Source: Paenibacillus piscarius (GTDB lineage: Bacteria > Bacillota > Bacilli > Paenibacillales > Paenibacillaceae). From it: a DNA stretch of 64,000 nt. Shown here one piece after another: positions 52,877-61,567 of this stretch. The notes beneath the pieces are model-generated. The model was not told where the DNA came from, did not search any database, and saw only the letters and a program-made list of their open reading frames with translations. The position numbers and the translations under genes are program-made. The number at the start of each line of letters is the position of its first letter. Position 1 is the stretch's first letter. The stretch is from the NCBI RefSeq assembly GCF_022234545.1, contig NZ_JAIEUI010000006.1, positions 1 to 64,000 on the forward strand, read 5' to 3'.

Positions 52877-53422
52877 TTAACCTTTTAATATTTGCTTGTA
52901 TTGCTTGTTAGCCTTATATGCAAAGTAAAAATACAAAAGAAATGTTACGAAAAAAGAAAACCATAGGACAGGGGTAACAAAGCTGAGCGGAGTTTTTAGA
53001 GAGAGAGTTTTAGAGTCTAAAGGCATCGTTGTTATAACTGCAACTCCGATAGGAAATAAAGAAAAGGACAGAGTTTGCCACATATCAGATAGCCGTTTGT
53101 AACGACCAGCTATAGAAGCGGTATCAGAGAATATTTCTTCTGACCCCTGCTTATTGGCTTTTCTAAAATATTGGTGCCCCGAATTTATCGTTCCGAAGAT
53201 ATGCTCCCATCCGCTGTCTTCGAATAATGCACAATAATCTTCAAAAGCATCCTGTGTCTTGAAGCTGCGGTAATCCAATTTAATGATCGACCTTCTAGAT
53301 GAAGTTTTAGCAAATGTATAGATAAATAATCGTTTATTTATCATCTGAAAACCCTTTTGCTCCATACTCCCGAGCCACTTTTCTTCTTTCTCAAAGCTGG
53401 TGAAAAAATTGCAAGTTTTCAT
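52877..53422 (-). CDS. DUF2812 membrane protein
   Basis: Protein of 181 aa of the DUF2812 type. An N-terminal cytoplasmic domain has EKEEKWLGSMEQKGFQMINK and YRSFKTQDAFEDYCALFEDSGWEHI, followed by two C-terminal membrane helices (about 113-133 and 145-168). Members nearly always follow a PadR regulator, as here, where it overlaps the PadR gene by four bases. Function is unknown; a membrane partner or sensor for PadR is possible. Confidence 0.85.
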   Translation of the reverse strand: MKTCNFFTSFEKEEKWLGSMEQKGFQMINKRLFIYTFAKTSSRRSIIKLDYRSFKTQDAFEDYCALFEDSGWEHIFGTINSGHQYFRKANKQGSEEIFSDTASIAGRYKRLSDMWQTLSFSLFPIGVAVITTMPLDSKTLSLKTPLSFVTPVLWFSFFVTFLLYFYFAYKANKQYKQILKG

Positions 53423-53751
53423 CCAAGGTTCCTCCGATCTTTTTTTAACTGTTCTTCTGCTGCAGACATCATATGATTCATTCTCTCTACATCAAGCTGC
53501 AATATCCGTTTTCCTTGTTCGGTAATGATATAGACCTTCCGGCGCCTATCATCGCTGGCTGTAGGCTCAATGAATCCAAGATTAACCAGATTTTCGATAG
53601 CGCCATACAAAGTCCCTGCCGCCATACGCACTTGACCACCGCTGAGTTCTTCAATTTTTTGCATAATAAGATATCCATGAGCCGGTTCAATAAGAGCTAA
53701 AAGAATGTAAAAGACGGTTTCAGTAAGCGGTAAATGTTTTTCTCGCTCCAT
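53419..53751 (-). CDS. PadR family regulator
   Basis: PadR-type winged-helix repressor, 110 aa. Signature residues are LTETVFYILLALIEPAHGYLIMQKIEEL, GTLYGAIENLVNLGFIEP and RRRKVYIITEQGKRIL, with a short C-terminal dimerisation helix. It heads a two-gene operon with DUF2812. A perfect palindrome in its promoter spacer indicates tight autorepression. The signal is unknown. Confidence 0.93.
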   Translation of the reverse strand: MEREKHLPLTETVFYILLALIEPAHGYLIMQKIEELSGGQVRMAAGTLYGAIENLVNLGFIEPTASDDRRRKVYIITEQGKRILQLDVERMNHMMSAAEEQLKKDRRNLG

Positions 53752-53790
53752 GGTTATCCTCCAAAAAAGAAATAAACAAATTATACAGTT

Positions 53791-53819
53791 ATACTATACA
53801 GTTGAACTGTATAGTGCAA
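53791..53819 (-). promoter_or_regulatory. PadR promoter/operator
   Basis: Minus-strand promoter TTGCAC (53814-53819), 17 bp, TAGTAT (53791-53796). The palindrome ACTATACAGT-TGA-ACTGTATAGT (53793-53815) fills the spacer and both hexamer edges. The ATAC/GTAT arms match the usual PadR operator style. Confidence 0.85.
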
Positions 53820-53828
53820 CTTAAAATC

Positions 53829-53854
53829 AAAAAAAGCCGCTAAATTAGCGGCTT
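53829..53854 (-). terminator. Rho-independent terminator of the galactonate operon
   Basis: AAGCCGCTAATTTAGCGGCTT is a perfect hairpin followed by TTTTTT on the minus strand, 25 bp after the dgoD stop. Confidence 0.88.
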
Positions 53855-53878
53855 CAACAGTACTATATATGCATAACC

Positions 53879-55027
53879 TTACCACTCCGCAATGCTGCCG
53901 TCGCGGTGCCGCCAGACCGGGTTTCTCCAGCGGTGGCCCTCCGCCGCCATCCTCCGTACATACTCCTCGTTCACGGTAATGCCAAGGCCGGGTCCGGAAG
54001 GGATATGGACATGACCGTAACTGTAGGCAAAGACGGCCGGATCGGTGATATAATCCAGCAGGTCATTGCCTTGATTATAATGGATGCCCAGGCTTTGTTC
54101 CTGAATGACTGCATTGTACGATGTTGCATCCACCTGAAGACAGGCGGCCAGAGCGATCGGCCCAAGCGGGCAATGCGGAGCGACTGCGACATCGAACGCC
54201 TCGGCCATGGCGAATATTTTCTTGCATTCCGTAATCCCTCCCGCATGGGACAAGTCGGGCTGGATAATGTCAACCACGCCATCTTTCAGCAGGTTTTTGA
54301 ATTCCCAGCGCGAGTACATCCGTTCACCCGTGGCAATCGGAGTGCTGGTATGATGTGCGATCTCCCGCAGCACCTCATTGTTCTCCGGCAGCACCGGCTC
54401 CTCTATGAACATCAGGCGGTAAGGATCCAGCTCTCTGGCCAGTCCCCGTGCCATCGGCTTGTGCAGCCGTCCGTGAAAATCTACAGCAATTCCGAACTCC
54501 GGTCCGCAGGCCTCCCTGATGGCAGCGACCCGCTCGACGATAGCATAAATTTTGTCATGGGTATCAATGAACTGCATCTCTTCCGAGGCATTCATCTTAA
54601 TCGCCGTGAACCCGGCGGCCTTCTTCTCCAGAGCCGCCTTGACAACATCGATGGGACGGTCTCCGCCGATCCAGGAATACACCCGCATGGAGTTGCGGCA
54701 AGCTCCGCCCAGCAGCTGGTACACAGGCGCATTGTAGATTTTCCCTTTAATATCCCATAACGCCTGATCGATCCCGGCTATCGCACTCATCAGAATCGCC
54801 CCGCCACGATAGAAGCCTCCCCGGTACATGAGCTGCCATAAGTCTTCAATCCGCTGCGGGTCCTGCCCAATCAAATAATCCATCAGCTCTTCCACTGCGG
54901 CCTGCACCGTATGCGCCTTGCCTTCGACCACCGGCTCCCCCCAGCCGGATAGGCCTTCATCGGTTTCAATCTTCAGAAACAGCCAGCGCGGAGGAACGAT
55001 AAAGGTCTCAAATCCGGTGATTTTCAT
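53879..55027 (-). CDS. dgoD: D-galactonate dehydratase
   Basis: Enolase-superfamily (mandelate racemase type) dehydratase, 382 aa, the size and pattern of DgoD, which converts D-galactonate to 2-keto-3-deoxygalactonate. Visible are [53 protein letters not shown], the metal ligands in [17 protein letters not shown] and [10 protein letters not shown], and the catalytic His in [14 protein letters not shown]. It is followed in the pathway by the aldolase and kinase encoded just upstream. Start ATG 55027 lies three bases after the aldolase stop. Confidence 0.88.
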   Translation of the reverse strand: MKITGFETFIVPPRWLFLKIETDEGLSGWGEPVVEGKAHTVQAAVEELMDYLIGQDPQRIEDLWQLMYRGGFYRGGAILMSAIAGIDQALWDIKGKIYNAPVYQLLGGACRNSMRVYSWIGGDRPIDVVKAALEKKAAGFTAIKMNASEEMQFIDTHDKIYAIVERVAAIREACGPEFGIAVDFHGRLHKPMARGLARELDPYRLMFIEEPVLPENNEVLREIAHHTSTPIATGERMYSRWEFKNLLKDGVVDIIQPDLSHAGGITECKKIFAMAEAFDVAVAPHCPLGPIALAACLQVDATSYNAVIQEQSLGIHYNQGNDLLDYITDPAVFAYSYGHVHIPSGPGLGITVNEEYVRRMAAEGHRWRNPVWRHRDGSIAEW

Positions 55028-55030
55028 AGG

Positions 55031-55696
55031 TTATTGTGCTCCTTTGGTGTTGTTCATTCTGGCCTTGCGGACTTCCTCGGCGAATTGGCGGGCCGTCTCT
55101 GTGATCTTCCCATAATCCTCCTGCTCCACCGCTTCCCGGTCAACGAGAGCGCTTCCAAGACCGACGGCAACGGCACCGGCGGCAATGAAGGCTCCGGCAT
55201 TCTGGAGGGTCACGCCTCCTGTCGGCATCATGCGGATGTGGCCAAGAGGCCCCTGCAGCTCCCTGATGTAGGAGGCACCCAGTGAACCGCCCGGGAATAC
55301 CTTAAGCAGGTCTGCACCCGCTTCATGTCCTCTGACCGCTTCGGTCGGTGTCATTACACCTGGAATTGAGATTCGCCCGTGCTGTAAGGTCAGTTCTACA
55401 ATCGCCTCATTCAAATTTGGGGAGAAAATAAAATCGGCTCCCGCTGCAAGCGCCTGCTCGGCCTGCGCCAGCTTCAGTACGGTACCCGCCCCCACCAGCA
55501 GGCGGTCTCCATATTTCGCCTTCATGTCCGCGATCAGCCGATAGACCTCCGGGCTATCGGCTGTTATCTCCAGCGCTCCGACCCCGCCGTCTGCCAATGC
55601 CGCAGCAATGTGCTCCACCCGTTCAGGCGGTGGTCTGCGAATAACGGCGACCAGCCCGGAGGTGATCAGCTGCTTAATCTGTCTATCTTTGTCCAT
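55031..55696 (-). CDS. KDPG/KDPGal aldolase
   Basis: Class I 2-keto-3-deoxy-6-phosphogluconate/galactonate aldolase, 221 aa, giving pyruvate and glyceraldehyde 3-phosphate. GLVAVIRR, GGVGALEITADSPE (Glu43), LLVGAGTVL, FIFSPNLN and the Schiff-base Lys in ADLLKVFPGG (Lys132) are in place. ATG 55696 with AAGGAGG eight bases upstream is preferred to 55726. Between the DgoD and kinase genes it most likely acts on 2-keto-3-deoxy-6-phosphogalactonate (DgoA role). Confidence 0.88.
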   Translation of the reverse strand: MDKDRQIKQLITSGLVAVIRRPPPERVEHIAAALADGGVGALEITADSPEVYRLIADMKAKYGDRLLVGAGTVLKLAQAEQALAAGADFIFSPNLNEAIVELTLQHGRISIPGVMTPTEAVRGHEAGADLLKVFPGGSLGASYIRELQGPLGHIRMMPTGGVTLQNAGAFIAAGAVAVGLGSALVDREAVEQEDYGKITETARQFAEEVRKARMNNTKGAQ

Positions 55697-55726
55697 TTCT
55701 TCTTCCTCCTTGGGAATGCGCCTCAC

Positions 55727-56683
55727 TTACCGGATAATATCCTCTATGCCGGCTCCCCCGGCCAAGAGTAGGTCCACATCCTGCCGGGACGGGAGACCTT
55801 CGATGTCGCCGCTTACCCCCACAACAATGGAACCGACAGCATTGCCGCGCCGCACGGCAGCAGGCAGGTCCTCTCCCTGGAGCAAACCGCTGATAAAGCC
55901 TGCGGCAAAGCCGTCCCCGGCACCCATCGGATCAATGAGCCTCTTCACAGGAAAGCCGGGCGCATTTCCAGAGATTAGTCCGTTATTATAATAAGCTCCG
56001 TCCGCGCCGAGCTTGATGACGGCAGCACCGGCTCCAGCTTTCAGCAACCGGTCTGCGATCTCTGCAGGCGAACTGCATCCTGTCAGGAACCTCCCCTCAT
56101 CGATGCCTGGCAGTACATAGTCGGCAAGCGCCGCAATTTCGTTAAGAACACGATAAGCCTCTTCTCTGTTCCACAGCTTCCAGCGGATATTGGGATCGAA
56201 CACAATGGCTGTACCGTGTTTTTTGGCTGCCTCAAGAGCCTGGAAGGTTAATTTCCTGCACTCCGGGCTAAGGGCCGGTGTAATGCCGGTAATATGCAGG
56301 ATGCGGGCACCGCCAACATATGCCTCATTAAGCTCCTCCGCTTGCATCAGGCTGGCCGCCGAACCTTTGCGATAGTAGTACACCTGTATTTGGTCTGGAG
56401 AGATTTGTTCTTTGAAGAACACTCCTGTGGGCGCTTCATCGGTAAACCTGACTTCGGAAATATCGACGCCATGTCCTCTGACGAATTGCCTGATATACCG
56501 GCCAAACGGATCATTTCCGAGCTTGCTGAACCAGCCGGCGGTGTGCCCCATCCGGGCAAGCCCAATGGCCACATTGGTCTCTGCTCCGGCAACATGCTTC
56601 TGAAAACCGTTCACATACTCCAGCGGAACCATCCGGTCCGGTGCCAGAAGCACCATGGTTTCCCCAAAGGTTACGACCTCCAT
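55727..56683 (-). CDS. 2-keto-3-deoxy sugar-acid kinase (PfkB family)
   Basis: Ribokinase-fold kinase, 318 aa, of the KdgK type. Motifs are GETMVLLAP, VAGAETNVAIGLARMGH, VFDPNIRWKLW, VIKLGADGAYY and the anion-hole/catalytic DPMGAGDGFAAGF (about 250-262). It phosphorylates 2-keto-3-deoxygalactonate, or gluconate, before aldol cleavage. It is the first gene of the operon, so the order kinase-aldolase-dehydratase runs backwards along the pathway. GAGGAGG precedes ATG 56683. Confidence 0.88.
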   Translation of the reverse strand: MEVVTFGETMVLLAPDRMVPLEYVNGFQKHVAGAETNVAIGLARMGHTAGWFSKLGNDPFGRYIRQFVRGHGVDISEVRFTDEAPTGVFFKEQISPDQIQVYYYRKGSAASLMQAEELNEAYVGGARILHITGITPALSPECRKLTFQALEAAKKHGTAIVFDPNIRWKLWNREEAYRVLNEIAALADYVLPGIDEGRFLTGCSSPAEIADRLLKAGAGAAVIKLGADGAYYNNGLISGNAPGFPVKRLIDPMGAGDGFAAGFISGLLQGEDLPAAVRRGNAVGSIVVGVSGDIEGLPSRQDVDLLLAGGAGIEDIIR

Positions 56684-56732
56684 TGCCCCTCCTCCTCTGC
56701 TGCGTGACTAATCGGGTTCCTCTTTAAAGATC

Positions 56733-56765
56733 GTATCTTTATCGCGAATTATTCGCTATAGATAC
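56733..56765. promoter_or_regulatory. GntR (DgoR-like) operator
   Basis: GCGAAT-T-ATTCGC (56744-56756) is a perfect 13-bp palindrome inside a longer imperfect one with GTATC/GATAC ends. It lies between the divergent kinase operon and GntR gene, just downstream of the operon promoter. Binding there would block transcription until the sugar acid is present. Confidence 0.65.
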
Positions 56766-56780
56766 TATCTTTACGGTATG

Positions 56781-56809
56781 ATCATATTATCTTGTTCTTC
56801 GCTAGTCAA
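56781..56809 (-). promoter_or_regulatory. promoter of the galactonate operon
   Basis: Minus strand TTGACT (56804-56809), 17 bp, TATGAT (56781-56786). Confidence 0.65.
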
Positions 56810-56837
56810 CACTAAATCCATACTCAGACGTATCTGT

Positions 56838-56866
56838 TTATTGTCACGAAGCGCTTATGCTAGAAT
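56838..56866 (+). promoter_or_regulatory. promoter of the GntR gene
   Basis: TTATTG (56838-56843), 17 bp, TAGAAT (56861-56866), about 33 bp before the GntR ATG. The spacer holds an AAGCGCTT core, too short to call a cre site. Confidence 0.5.
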
Positions 56867-56898
56867 GAATGTATTCTAATACAAAGGGACGGCTAATC

Positions 56899-57588
56899 AT
56901 GAAACAGAATAAACAAACCGCGTTTCAAGCGACCATAGAGCTTATGAAGCAGAAAATTACAGGCGGGGAATGGGCTCCGGGAGACCGGCTCCCTACTCTG
57001 CAGCAGCTGGCCGTTGATTTCTCTGTAAGTGTAACTACAGTTCGTGAGGCGCTGCGGACACTAGAGAGTCAGGGGAATGTCAGCATTGAGCACGGCCGCG
57101 GGATGTATGTGCGAAACGATCCGCTGCTCCTGGATGATCCGGCGGCTGGCTTAGAGGAATTAGACAACATTTCGATCGTGGATCTGCTGGAAGCCAGACT
57201 GCTCATTGAGCCTGAGCTTGCCGCTTTAGCCGCGCAGCGGGCCGATGAGGATCAGATCCGCCGGCTGCGGGTACTGGCTGACCGGATGGTGCAGCAAATG
57301 GAGGAAGGCGGCTCCTTCTTCGAGACCGACCTCGCCTTTCATCAGTTAATCGCTGAAGGGGCAGCCAATCCGGTAGTGGCGAGGATGCTCCATTCGATTC
57401 TTCCCTTGCTGGCCGAAGGCCGCAAGCAGACCAATACGCTGCCCAATATGCGCACCAAGGCTTCCAATTACCATGTTCTGATCGCCATAGCCATCGAGGA
57501 GCGGCAGAGCGAAACAGCACGGCAGCTAATGGAAAGCCATATTCAGAGTATGCTGACTACCCTTAAGCAGAAGAAGGAGATTTCTTAA
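56899..57588 (+). CDS. FadR-type GntR regulator of galactonate genes
   Basis: GntR/FadR-family regulator, 229 aa. The winged HTH includes ITGGEWAPGDRLPTLQQLAVDFSVSVTTVREALRTLESQGNV. The C-terminal FCD domain has LLEARLLIEPELAALAAQRA, FFETDLAFHQLIAEGA and the His/Asp metal site (YHVLIAIA). ATG 56899 follows AAAGGGACGG; the frame continues to 56869. It is divergent from the kinase-aldolase-dehydratase operon, so it is the likely galactonate-responsive repressor (DgoR role). Confidence 0.9.
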   Translation: MKQNKQTAFQATIELMKQKITGGEWAPGDRLPTLQQLAVDFSVSVTTVREALRTLESQGNVSIEHGRGMYVRNDPLLLDDPAAGLEELDNISIVDLLEARLLIEPELAALAAQRADEDQIRRLRVLADRMVQQMEEGGSFFETDLAFHQLIAEGAANPVVARMLHSILPLLAEGRKQTNTLPNMRTKASNYHVLIAIAIEERQSETARQLMESHIQSMLTTLKQKKEIS

Positions 57589-57593
57589 CGATA

Positions 57594-57623
57594 ATTAAGG
57601 CCATCGATTTCGATGGCCTTAAT
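57594..57623. terminator. bidirectional terminator
   Basis: ATTAAGGCCATCG pairs perfectly with CGATGGCCTTAAT around ATTT, between convergent GntR and GH93-like genes. Confidence 0.7.
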
Positions 57624-57646
57624 CCGTTCAACGGGAAACTTCCCGC

Positions 57647-59635
57647 TTATTTTACATAAAATGTGGCATCCTGTTGATCTACAGACGTTGATATCGTGGA
57701 TATCTCCAGCAAGCCGTTCCGGTGTCTCATATAAGCTCCCGGAATATTATAGGATTCAAAGGAAGCCGCCCATGAGCCGGTCAGTCCGACGCGCAATTGC
57801 CAAGTGGCATCATTCTTGAACAGGGCAGAATTGTCGTTAGCCTCCAGCCAGACCTTACCGTCCTTATGACGGAGATAGAAGCCCGGTTTCGTAACGGATT
57901 CGATCGACACGGCGGATTCATTGGCCAGTCCCTTGACCAGTCTCCACTGGGATTCTGCACTGTATTGTCCCCCGTCGATTCTTCCTCTTCCGTCCTGATA
58001 TTGCACGTAGCTGTGCATGTTGAAGCTCTCGAGCTGATTGACCGGAATCTCCGTGTCTACCCGGACCAGCTTCCAGTTCTGCGTGTCCAGGTTATTGGCT
58101 CCCCACTGAATGACCTTGGTTCCGGCAGGCGAGCCGCCCCCGGCATTATCCAGCATCAGCCCGCTGCGCTGGTTCATGACGGTGTAATAGCTGCTGCCCT
58201 TGTGAGCGAATTTCCACCGCTGGGTGTCCAGGTCATTGTTCGCCGACAGGATGACCTTGGTCCCTGGAGTCGTCACTCCGTTCGGGTCCTCCCAGACCAG
58301 ATTGTTGTTCACACTCATTCCCCGGAAAAAGCCGTTATTCCGGTAATCCAGCCGCCACCACTGGGTATCCGCGTTAAGCTCACCCCACTGGATGATTTCG
58401 GTACCGGCCGGCGAACCGCCTCCGGCATTATCCAGCAGCAGGTTATTATTCTGATTGATCAGCTTGTAGATCCCGCCGGATACGATCGAGGAATCCCCGT
58501 TCACCTGAGCCACATTGGCGCGGATTTCATTACGGCCCCCTACCTTCACCGTGTTGACTTCCAGCAGCATGGAATGGCTGAGGGGCAGAAGCGTCCCGCT
58601 CCATGCCGCAGGTGTGTTCTGGTTGGAGCCCTTTACCGTAAGCGGTGCATCAACCTGGGTCCAGGTGGCCCCGTAGTCACCGCTTGTAAACATTTTATTG
58701 GCGGAGGAGACCACATCGGTCATGCCGCGCACATATAATCTGCCGCTTGCCGTCCCGTCATCGATATAAGCAATCTCCGGCGTCTGGGAGGCGCGGTAAA
58801 TCCCTGTACCCACTACGTTCCCCAGATCCGTTGCACTTCCCCAATCCACTCCGTTAGATGACGTTTTATAGCGGACGGCGAAATTCGGGGCCGCCCCTAG
58901 CATCTCAAAGAACATGAAATACGTTCCGTTATTCACCTTCACTACCCGCGGCATCCCCGGACGCCAGTCCCAGTTCGACGAATTGCCGACGATAATGCTG
59001 TAGCTCCCCCAGGTCAGTCCTCCATCGCTTGAAATTTCCCGGGCGATGGCCTGATTATAGCCCGGCTGCCGTTCATCCGAATAATAACAAATCAGCCGCC
59101 CGTCGCTGGTAACTGAGAATTCCGGCTCCCAGGTACGCTGGGTTCCCGCGGTCCCCCGTGCAGCCAGATTGCTATGGAACTGCCAAGAAGCTCCATTGTC
59201 GGTGCTTCTCCAGATATGGATCGTATACGGAACCGAATTGTTCCAATCTGTCGACGCGAACAGCAGCGTTCCCGCCGGATAATCGCCAACCTTCTGCGGT
59301 AACACATATAACGTTGTCATCCCTTGCTGATTCCGGTCCAGCCCGTAATTGTTGGGATCAATCTCACTGAGCAGCGACCAGGTTGCCCCGCCGTCCGTGC
59401 TCTGGTAAAACGGGAAAGGCTTCATACCTGTCCAATCCGCATTTCCGGGGAATCTCCGGGTGAAGGTGCTTAGCAGATTCCCGTTCTCCAGCTTCACCGC
59501 TCTCGCATAATACGGCTCCGGCTCCGCCGCACTGCTGGAGATTACCGTTCCTGTCGTTGCCGCCTGTACAGGCGCTACCGAAACTCCCATGACGAACAAG
59601 GCTGCGATTAGCGTCAATAGCATAGCTTTTTTCAT
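57647..59635 (-). CDS. secreted GH93-like exo-arabinanase with CBM13 and CBM42 modules
   Basis: Secreted enzyme of 662 aa. The signal peptide MKKAMLLTLIAALFVMGVSV ends near AQA. A six-bladed sialidase-fold catalytic domain (to about residue 370) has Asp-box-like STDGGATW, STDNGASW, SSDGGLTWG and SGDYGATW. Two ricin-type (CBM13) repeats follow (DNAGGGSPAGTEIIQWG). An AbfB-like arabinose-binding domain (CBM42: PGFYLRHKDGKVWLE, PGAYMRHRNGLLEI) ends the protein. That combination suits GH93 exo-1,5-alpha-L-arabinanase, releasing arabinobiose. It is the last gene of the importer operon. ATG 59635 is chosen from GAGGATCAGT upstream; sialidase is the alternative reading. Confidence 0.78.
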   Translation of the reverse strand: MKKAMLLTLIAALFVMGVSVAPVQAATTGTVISSSAAEPEPYYARAVKLENGNLLSTFTRRFPGNADWTGMKPFPFYQSTDGGATWSLLSEIDPNNYGLDRNQQGMTTLYVLPQKVGDYPAGTLLFASTDWNNSVPYTIHIWRSTDNGASWQFHSNLAARGTAGTQRTWEPEFSVTSDGRLICYYSDERQPGYNQAIAREISSDGGLTWGSYSIIVGNSSNWDWRPGMPRVVKVNNGTYFMFFEMLGAAPNFAVRYKTSSNGVDWGSATDLGNVVGTGIYRASQTPEIAYIDDGTASGRLYVRGMTDVVSSANKMFTSGDYGATWTQVDAPLTVKGSNQNTPAAWSGTLLPLSHSMLLEVNTVKVGGRNEIRANVAQVNGDSSIVSGGIYKLINQNNNLLLDNAGGGSPAGTEIIQWGELNADTQWWRLDYRNNGFFRGMSVNNNLVWEDPNGVTTPGTKVILSANNDLDTQRWKFAHKGSSYYTVMNQRSGLMLDNAGGGSPAGTKVIQWGANNLDTQNWKLVRVDTEIPVNQLESFNMHSYVQYQDGRGRIDGGQYSAESQWRLVKGLANESAVSIESVTKPGFYLRHKDGKVWLEANDNSALFKNDATWQLRVGLTGSWAASFESYNIPGAYMRHRNGLLEISTISTSVDQQDATFYVK

Positions 59636-59692
59636 ACTGATCCTCATCCCTTCGCTATTAAATAGATAACAAGAAATGAATGGCCGCTTAGC

Positions 59693-60646
59693 TTATTCTC
59701 CTGACGGTGCTGCAATATCCTCATCTGCACGTACCGGAATACCGAAATCCGGGGTTCCATCCTCTTTCCAGGTGAAGCTCTGAATACAGGTGGCCCGCAG
59801 GCCCGCATCTGCGCCCGGAGCGGGAAGCGCGTGATAGACGATCCAGTCCTCCTCCCCGTCCGGCGACACGGTGAAGCTGTTATGACCGGTGGCATAGACT
59901 CCGTTCTCAGCACTTTTGCGAAACACAGGGACTGGGGATTTGGTCCAGGAAGACGGCTCCATCGGGTCAGCCGACTCCTCCATGGTCAGCATACCCAGCG
60001 CGTAATCCTCCGACCAGGTGGTGCTGGCCGAATAGACAAGATAGATCCGTCCGTTGCGGTGCAGCGTCACCGGCCCTTCATTAATCGCCATCCCCCCCTG
60101 CTTCTCCCAGTCCAGCGTCGGGGCTGTAAGCAGGACGTGATCTCCCTCCAGTGTCCATGGGGTACTCATGCGCATGATGTAGATGGCAGAACCATAATCA
60201 GGGAAATGTCCATATCCGGCATACAAAAAATAAAGCTGGCCCTGCACGGTAACCACAGTTCCATCCAGACCGGGGACAGGGGTCGGCAGCGCGCCCATCC
60301 ATACCCACTCCCCTTCCATTGGATCGGCTCCCCCGTTCTCCAATACGCAAATGCGGCGCGACTCATCGCCTCCGCCGTCATTGGCGGTGAAGTAGATATA
60401 CCATTTACCATGCAGATGGTGAATTTCCGGTGCCCACAGGTTGTGGCTATACCGTCCGCCAGGCTCCGGCGACCATATGATCTTCTTACGGCCTTGGGCA
60501 AGACCGGTCAGGCTGGCTGAGCTTGTTAACCCCAGCCCTCCGGACTGTGTGTGCATGAAGTAATAATTCCCGTCGGTGTGCCGCAGTACCCAAGGATCGG
60601 CAGCGCGGGCGACAATCGGATTGCGAAATGTTTGTCTACCTGCCAT
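59693..60646 (-). CDS. intracellular GH43 family glycosidase
   Basis: Five-bladed beta-propeller glycosidase of family 43, 317 aa, without a signal peptide. Catalytic residues: base Asp17 in VARAADPWVL, pKa-modulating Asp near 128 in GLDGTVV, and acid Glu near 190 in AINEGPV. HNLWAPEIHHLHGKWYIYFTA and YATGHNSFTVSPDGEEDWIVYHA are family landmarks. It probably splits imported arabino-oligosaccharides to arabinose, following the secreted GH93-like enzyme and the ABC importer in one operon. The exact GH43 subfamily is not resolved. Confidence 0.85.
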   Translation of the reverse strand: MAGRQTFRNPIVARAADPWVLRHTDGNYYFMHTQSGGLGLTSSASLTGLAQGRKKIIWSPEPGGRYSHNLWAPEIHHLHGKWYIYFTANDGGGDESRRICVLENGGADPMEGEWVWMGALPTPVPGLDGTVVTVQGQLYFLYAGYGHFPDYGSAIYIMRMSTPWTLEGDHVLLTAPTLDWEKQGGMAINEGPVTLHRNGRIYLVYSASTTWSEDYALGMLTMEESADPMEPSSWTKSPVPVFRKSAENGVYATGHNSFTVSPDGEEDWIVYHALPAPGADAGLRATCIQSFTWKEDGTPDFGIPVRADEDIAAPSGE

Positions 60647-60679
60647 GTTCTTGTCTCCTCATCTTATCGGTGTTATCAT

Positions 60680-61555
60680 TTAGCCCTTCATGCCTGTCAG
60701 GGCAATACCCTCAACGAAATATTTCTGTGCAAAAAAGAACACCAGCAGCGTGGGAATCAGCGCCAGCACGGACCCGGCCATAATATAGGTCCACTGTGAG
60801 GTGTAAAACCCCTGAAAGGACGCAAGCACCAGCTGCAGGGTATACTTCTCCGGCGAGTTGATATAAATCAGCGGTCCAAGATAATCGTTGTAGCCTGCTA
60901 TAAAGTTCAAGAGTCCTTGCGTAATCAATGCCGGTTTAGATAGCGGCAGTATGATCCGGAGGAAGGTGTGGAACGGATTCATTCCGTCTACCTTGGCCGC
61001 ATCCTCCAGCTCCTTCGGGATCGTCATGAAGAATTGCCTCAGCAGGAATACGGCGGCTGCCGCCCCGAACATCCCCGGTATGATCAGCGGCAGCCAGCTG
61101 TCAATCCAGCCGATGGTTTTGAACAGCATGAAGGTCGGAATCATCGTGACCACACCGGGGATCATCATGGTAGCCAGCAGCAGTCCGAACAGCAGATTTC
61201 GGGCCGGAAAAGCAAGCCGTGCGAAGGCATAAGCTGCCAGCGCGCTGGTAAACAAGCCTACCAGACATGGCAGCAGAATAATGAGCAGTGTGTTTACAAA
61301 CCCTTGCACGATATCGGATTCAAATAATACAAAACGATAGTTGCTCCATTCCAAATGCTGAGGTATCCATTTCGGCGGCATTTCAAATTCCATCCCCTGC
61401 TGCTTCAGCGAAGTGGACACCATCCACAGAAACGGAACAGCCATAACCAGCGCTCCGGCCGACAGGAACAGATAGGCGAAGCCTTTGAAGGTGCGCTCTT
61501 TGGCCTGTTTTTGGCTGACCCAGGCGCCGCTTGCTGTTGTTATTCTCGTACTCAC
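60680..61555 (-). CDS. ABC sugar permease, AraQ/MalG-like
   Basis: Carbohydrate permease of 291 aa, MalG/AraQ type, six helices. The EAA-like loop PKELEDAAKVDGMNPFHTFLRIILP binds the ATPase, and the C-terminus FFAQKYFVEGIALTGMKG is the usual ending. Start is GTG 61555 behind GGAGAGG. It pairs with the AraP-like permease encoded immediately upstream. No ATPase gene is present, as expected for systems that use a shared MsmX. Confidence 0.92.
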   Translation of the reverse strand: MSTRITTASGAWVSQKQAKERTFKGFAYLFLSAGALVMAVPFLWMVSTSLKQQGMEFEMPPKWIPQHLEWSNYRFVLFESDIVQGFVNTLLIILLPCLVGLFTSALAAYAFARLAFPARNLLFGLLLATMMIPGVVTMIPTFMLFKTIGWIDSWLPLIIPGMFGAAAAVFLLRQFFMTIPKELEDAAKVDGMNPFHTFLRIILPLSKPALITQGLLNFIAGYNDYLGPLIYINSPEKYTLQLVLASFQGFYTSQWTYIMAGSVLALIPTLLVFFFAQKYFVEGIALTGMKG

Positions 61556-61567
61556 GCGTATCCTCTC

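Noticed and set aside
53906..54760. Plus-strand open frame of 284 codons opposite dgoD
   Set aside because: Antisense to a complete enolase-superfamily gene; composition is that of a reverse-complement shadow.
57797..58738. Plus-strand open frame of 313 codons opposite the GH93-like gene
   Set aside because: Antisense shadow of a gene with clear signal peptide, catalytic domain and binding modules; no ribosome site and no recognisable domain.
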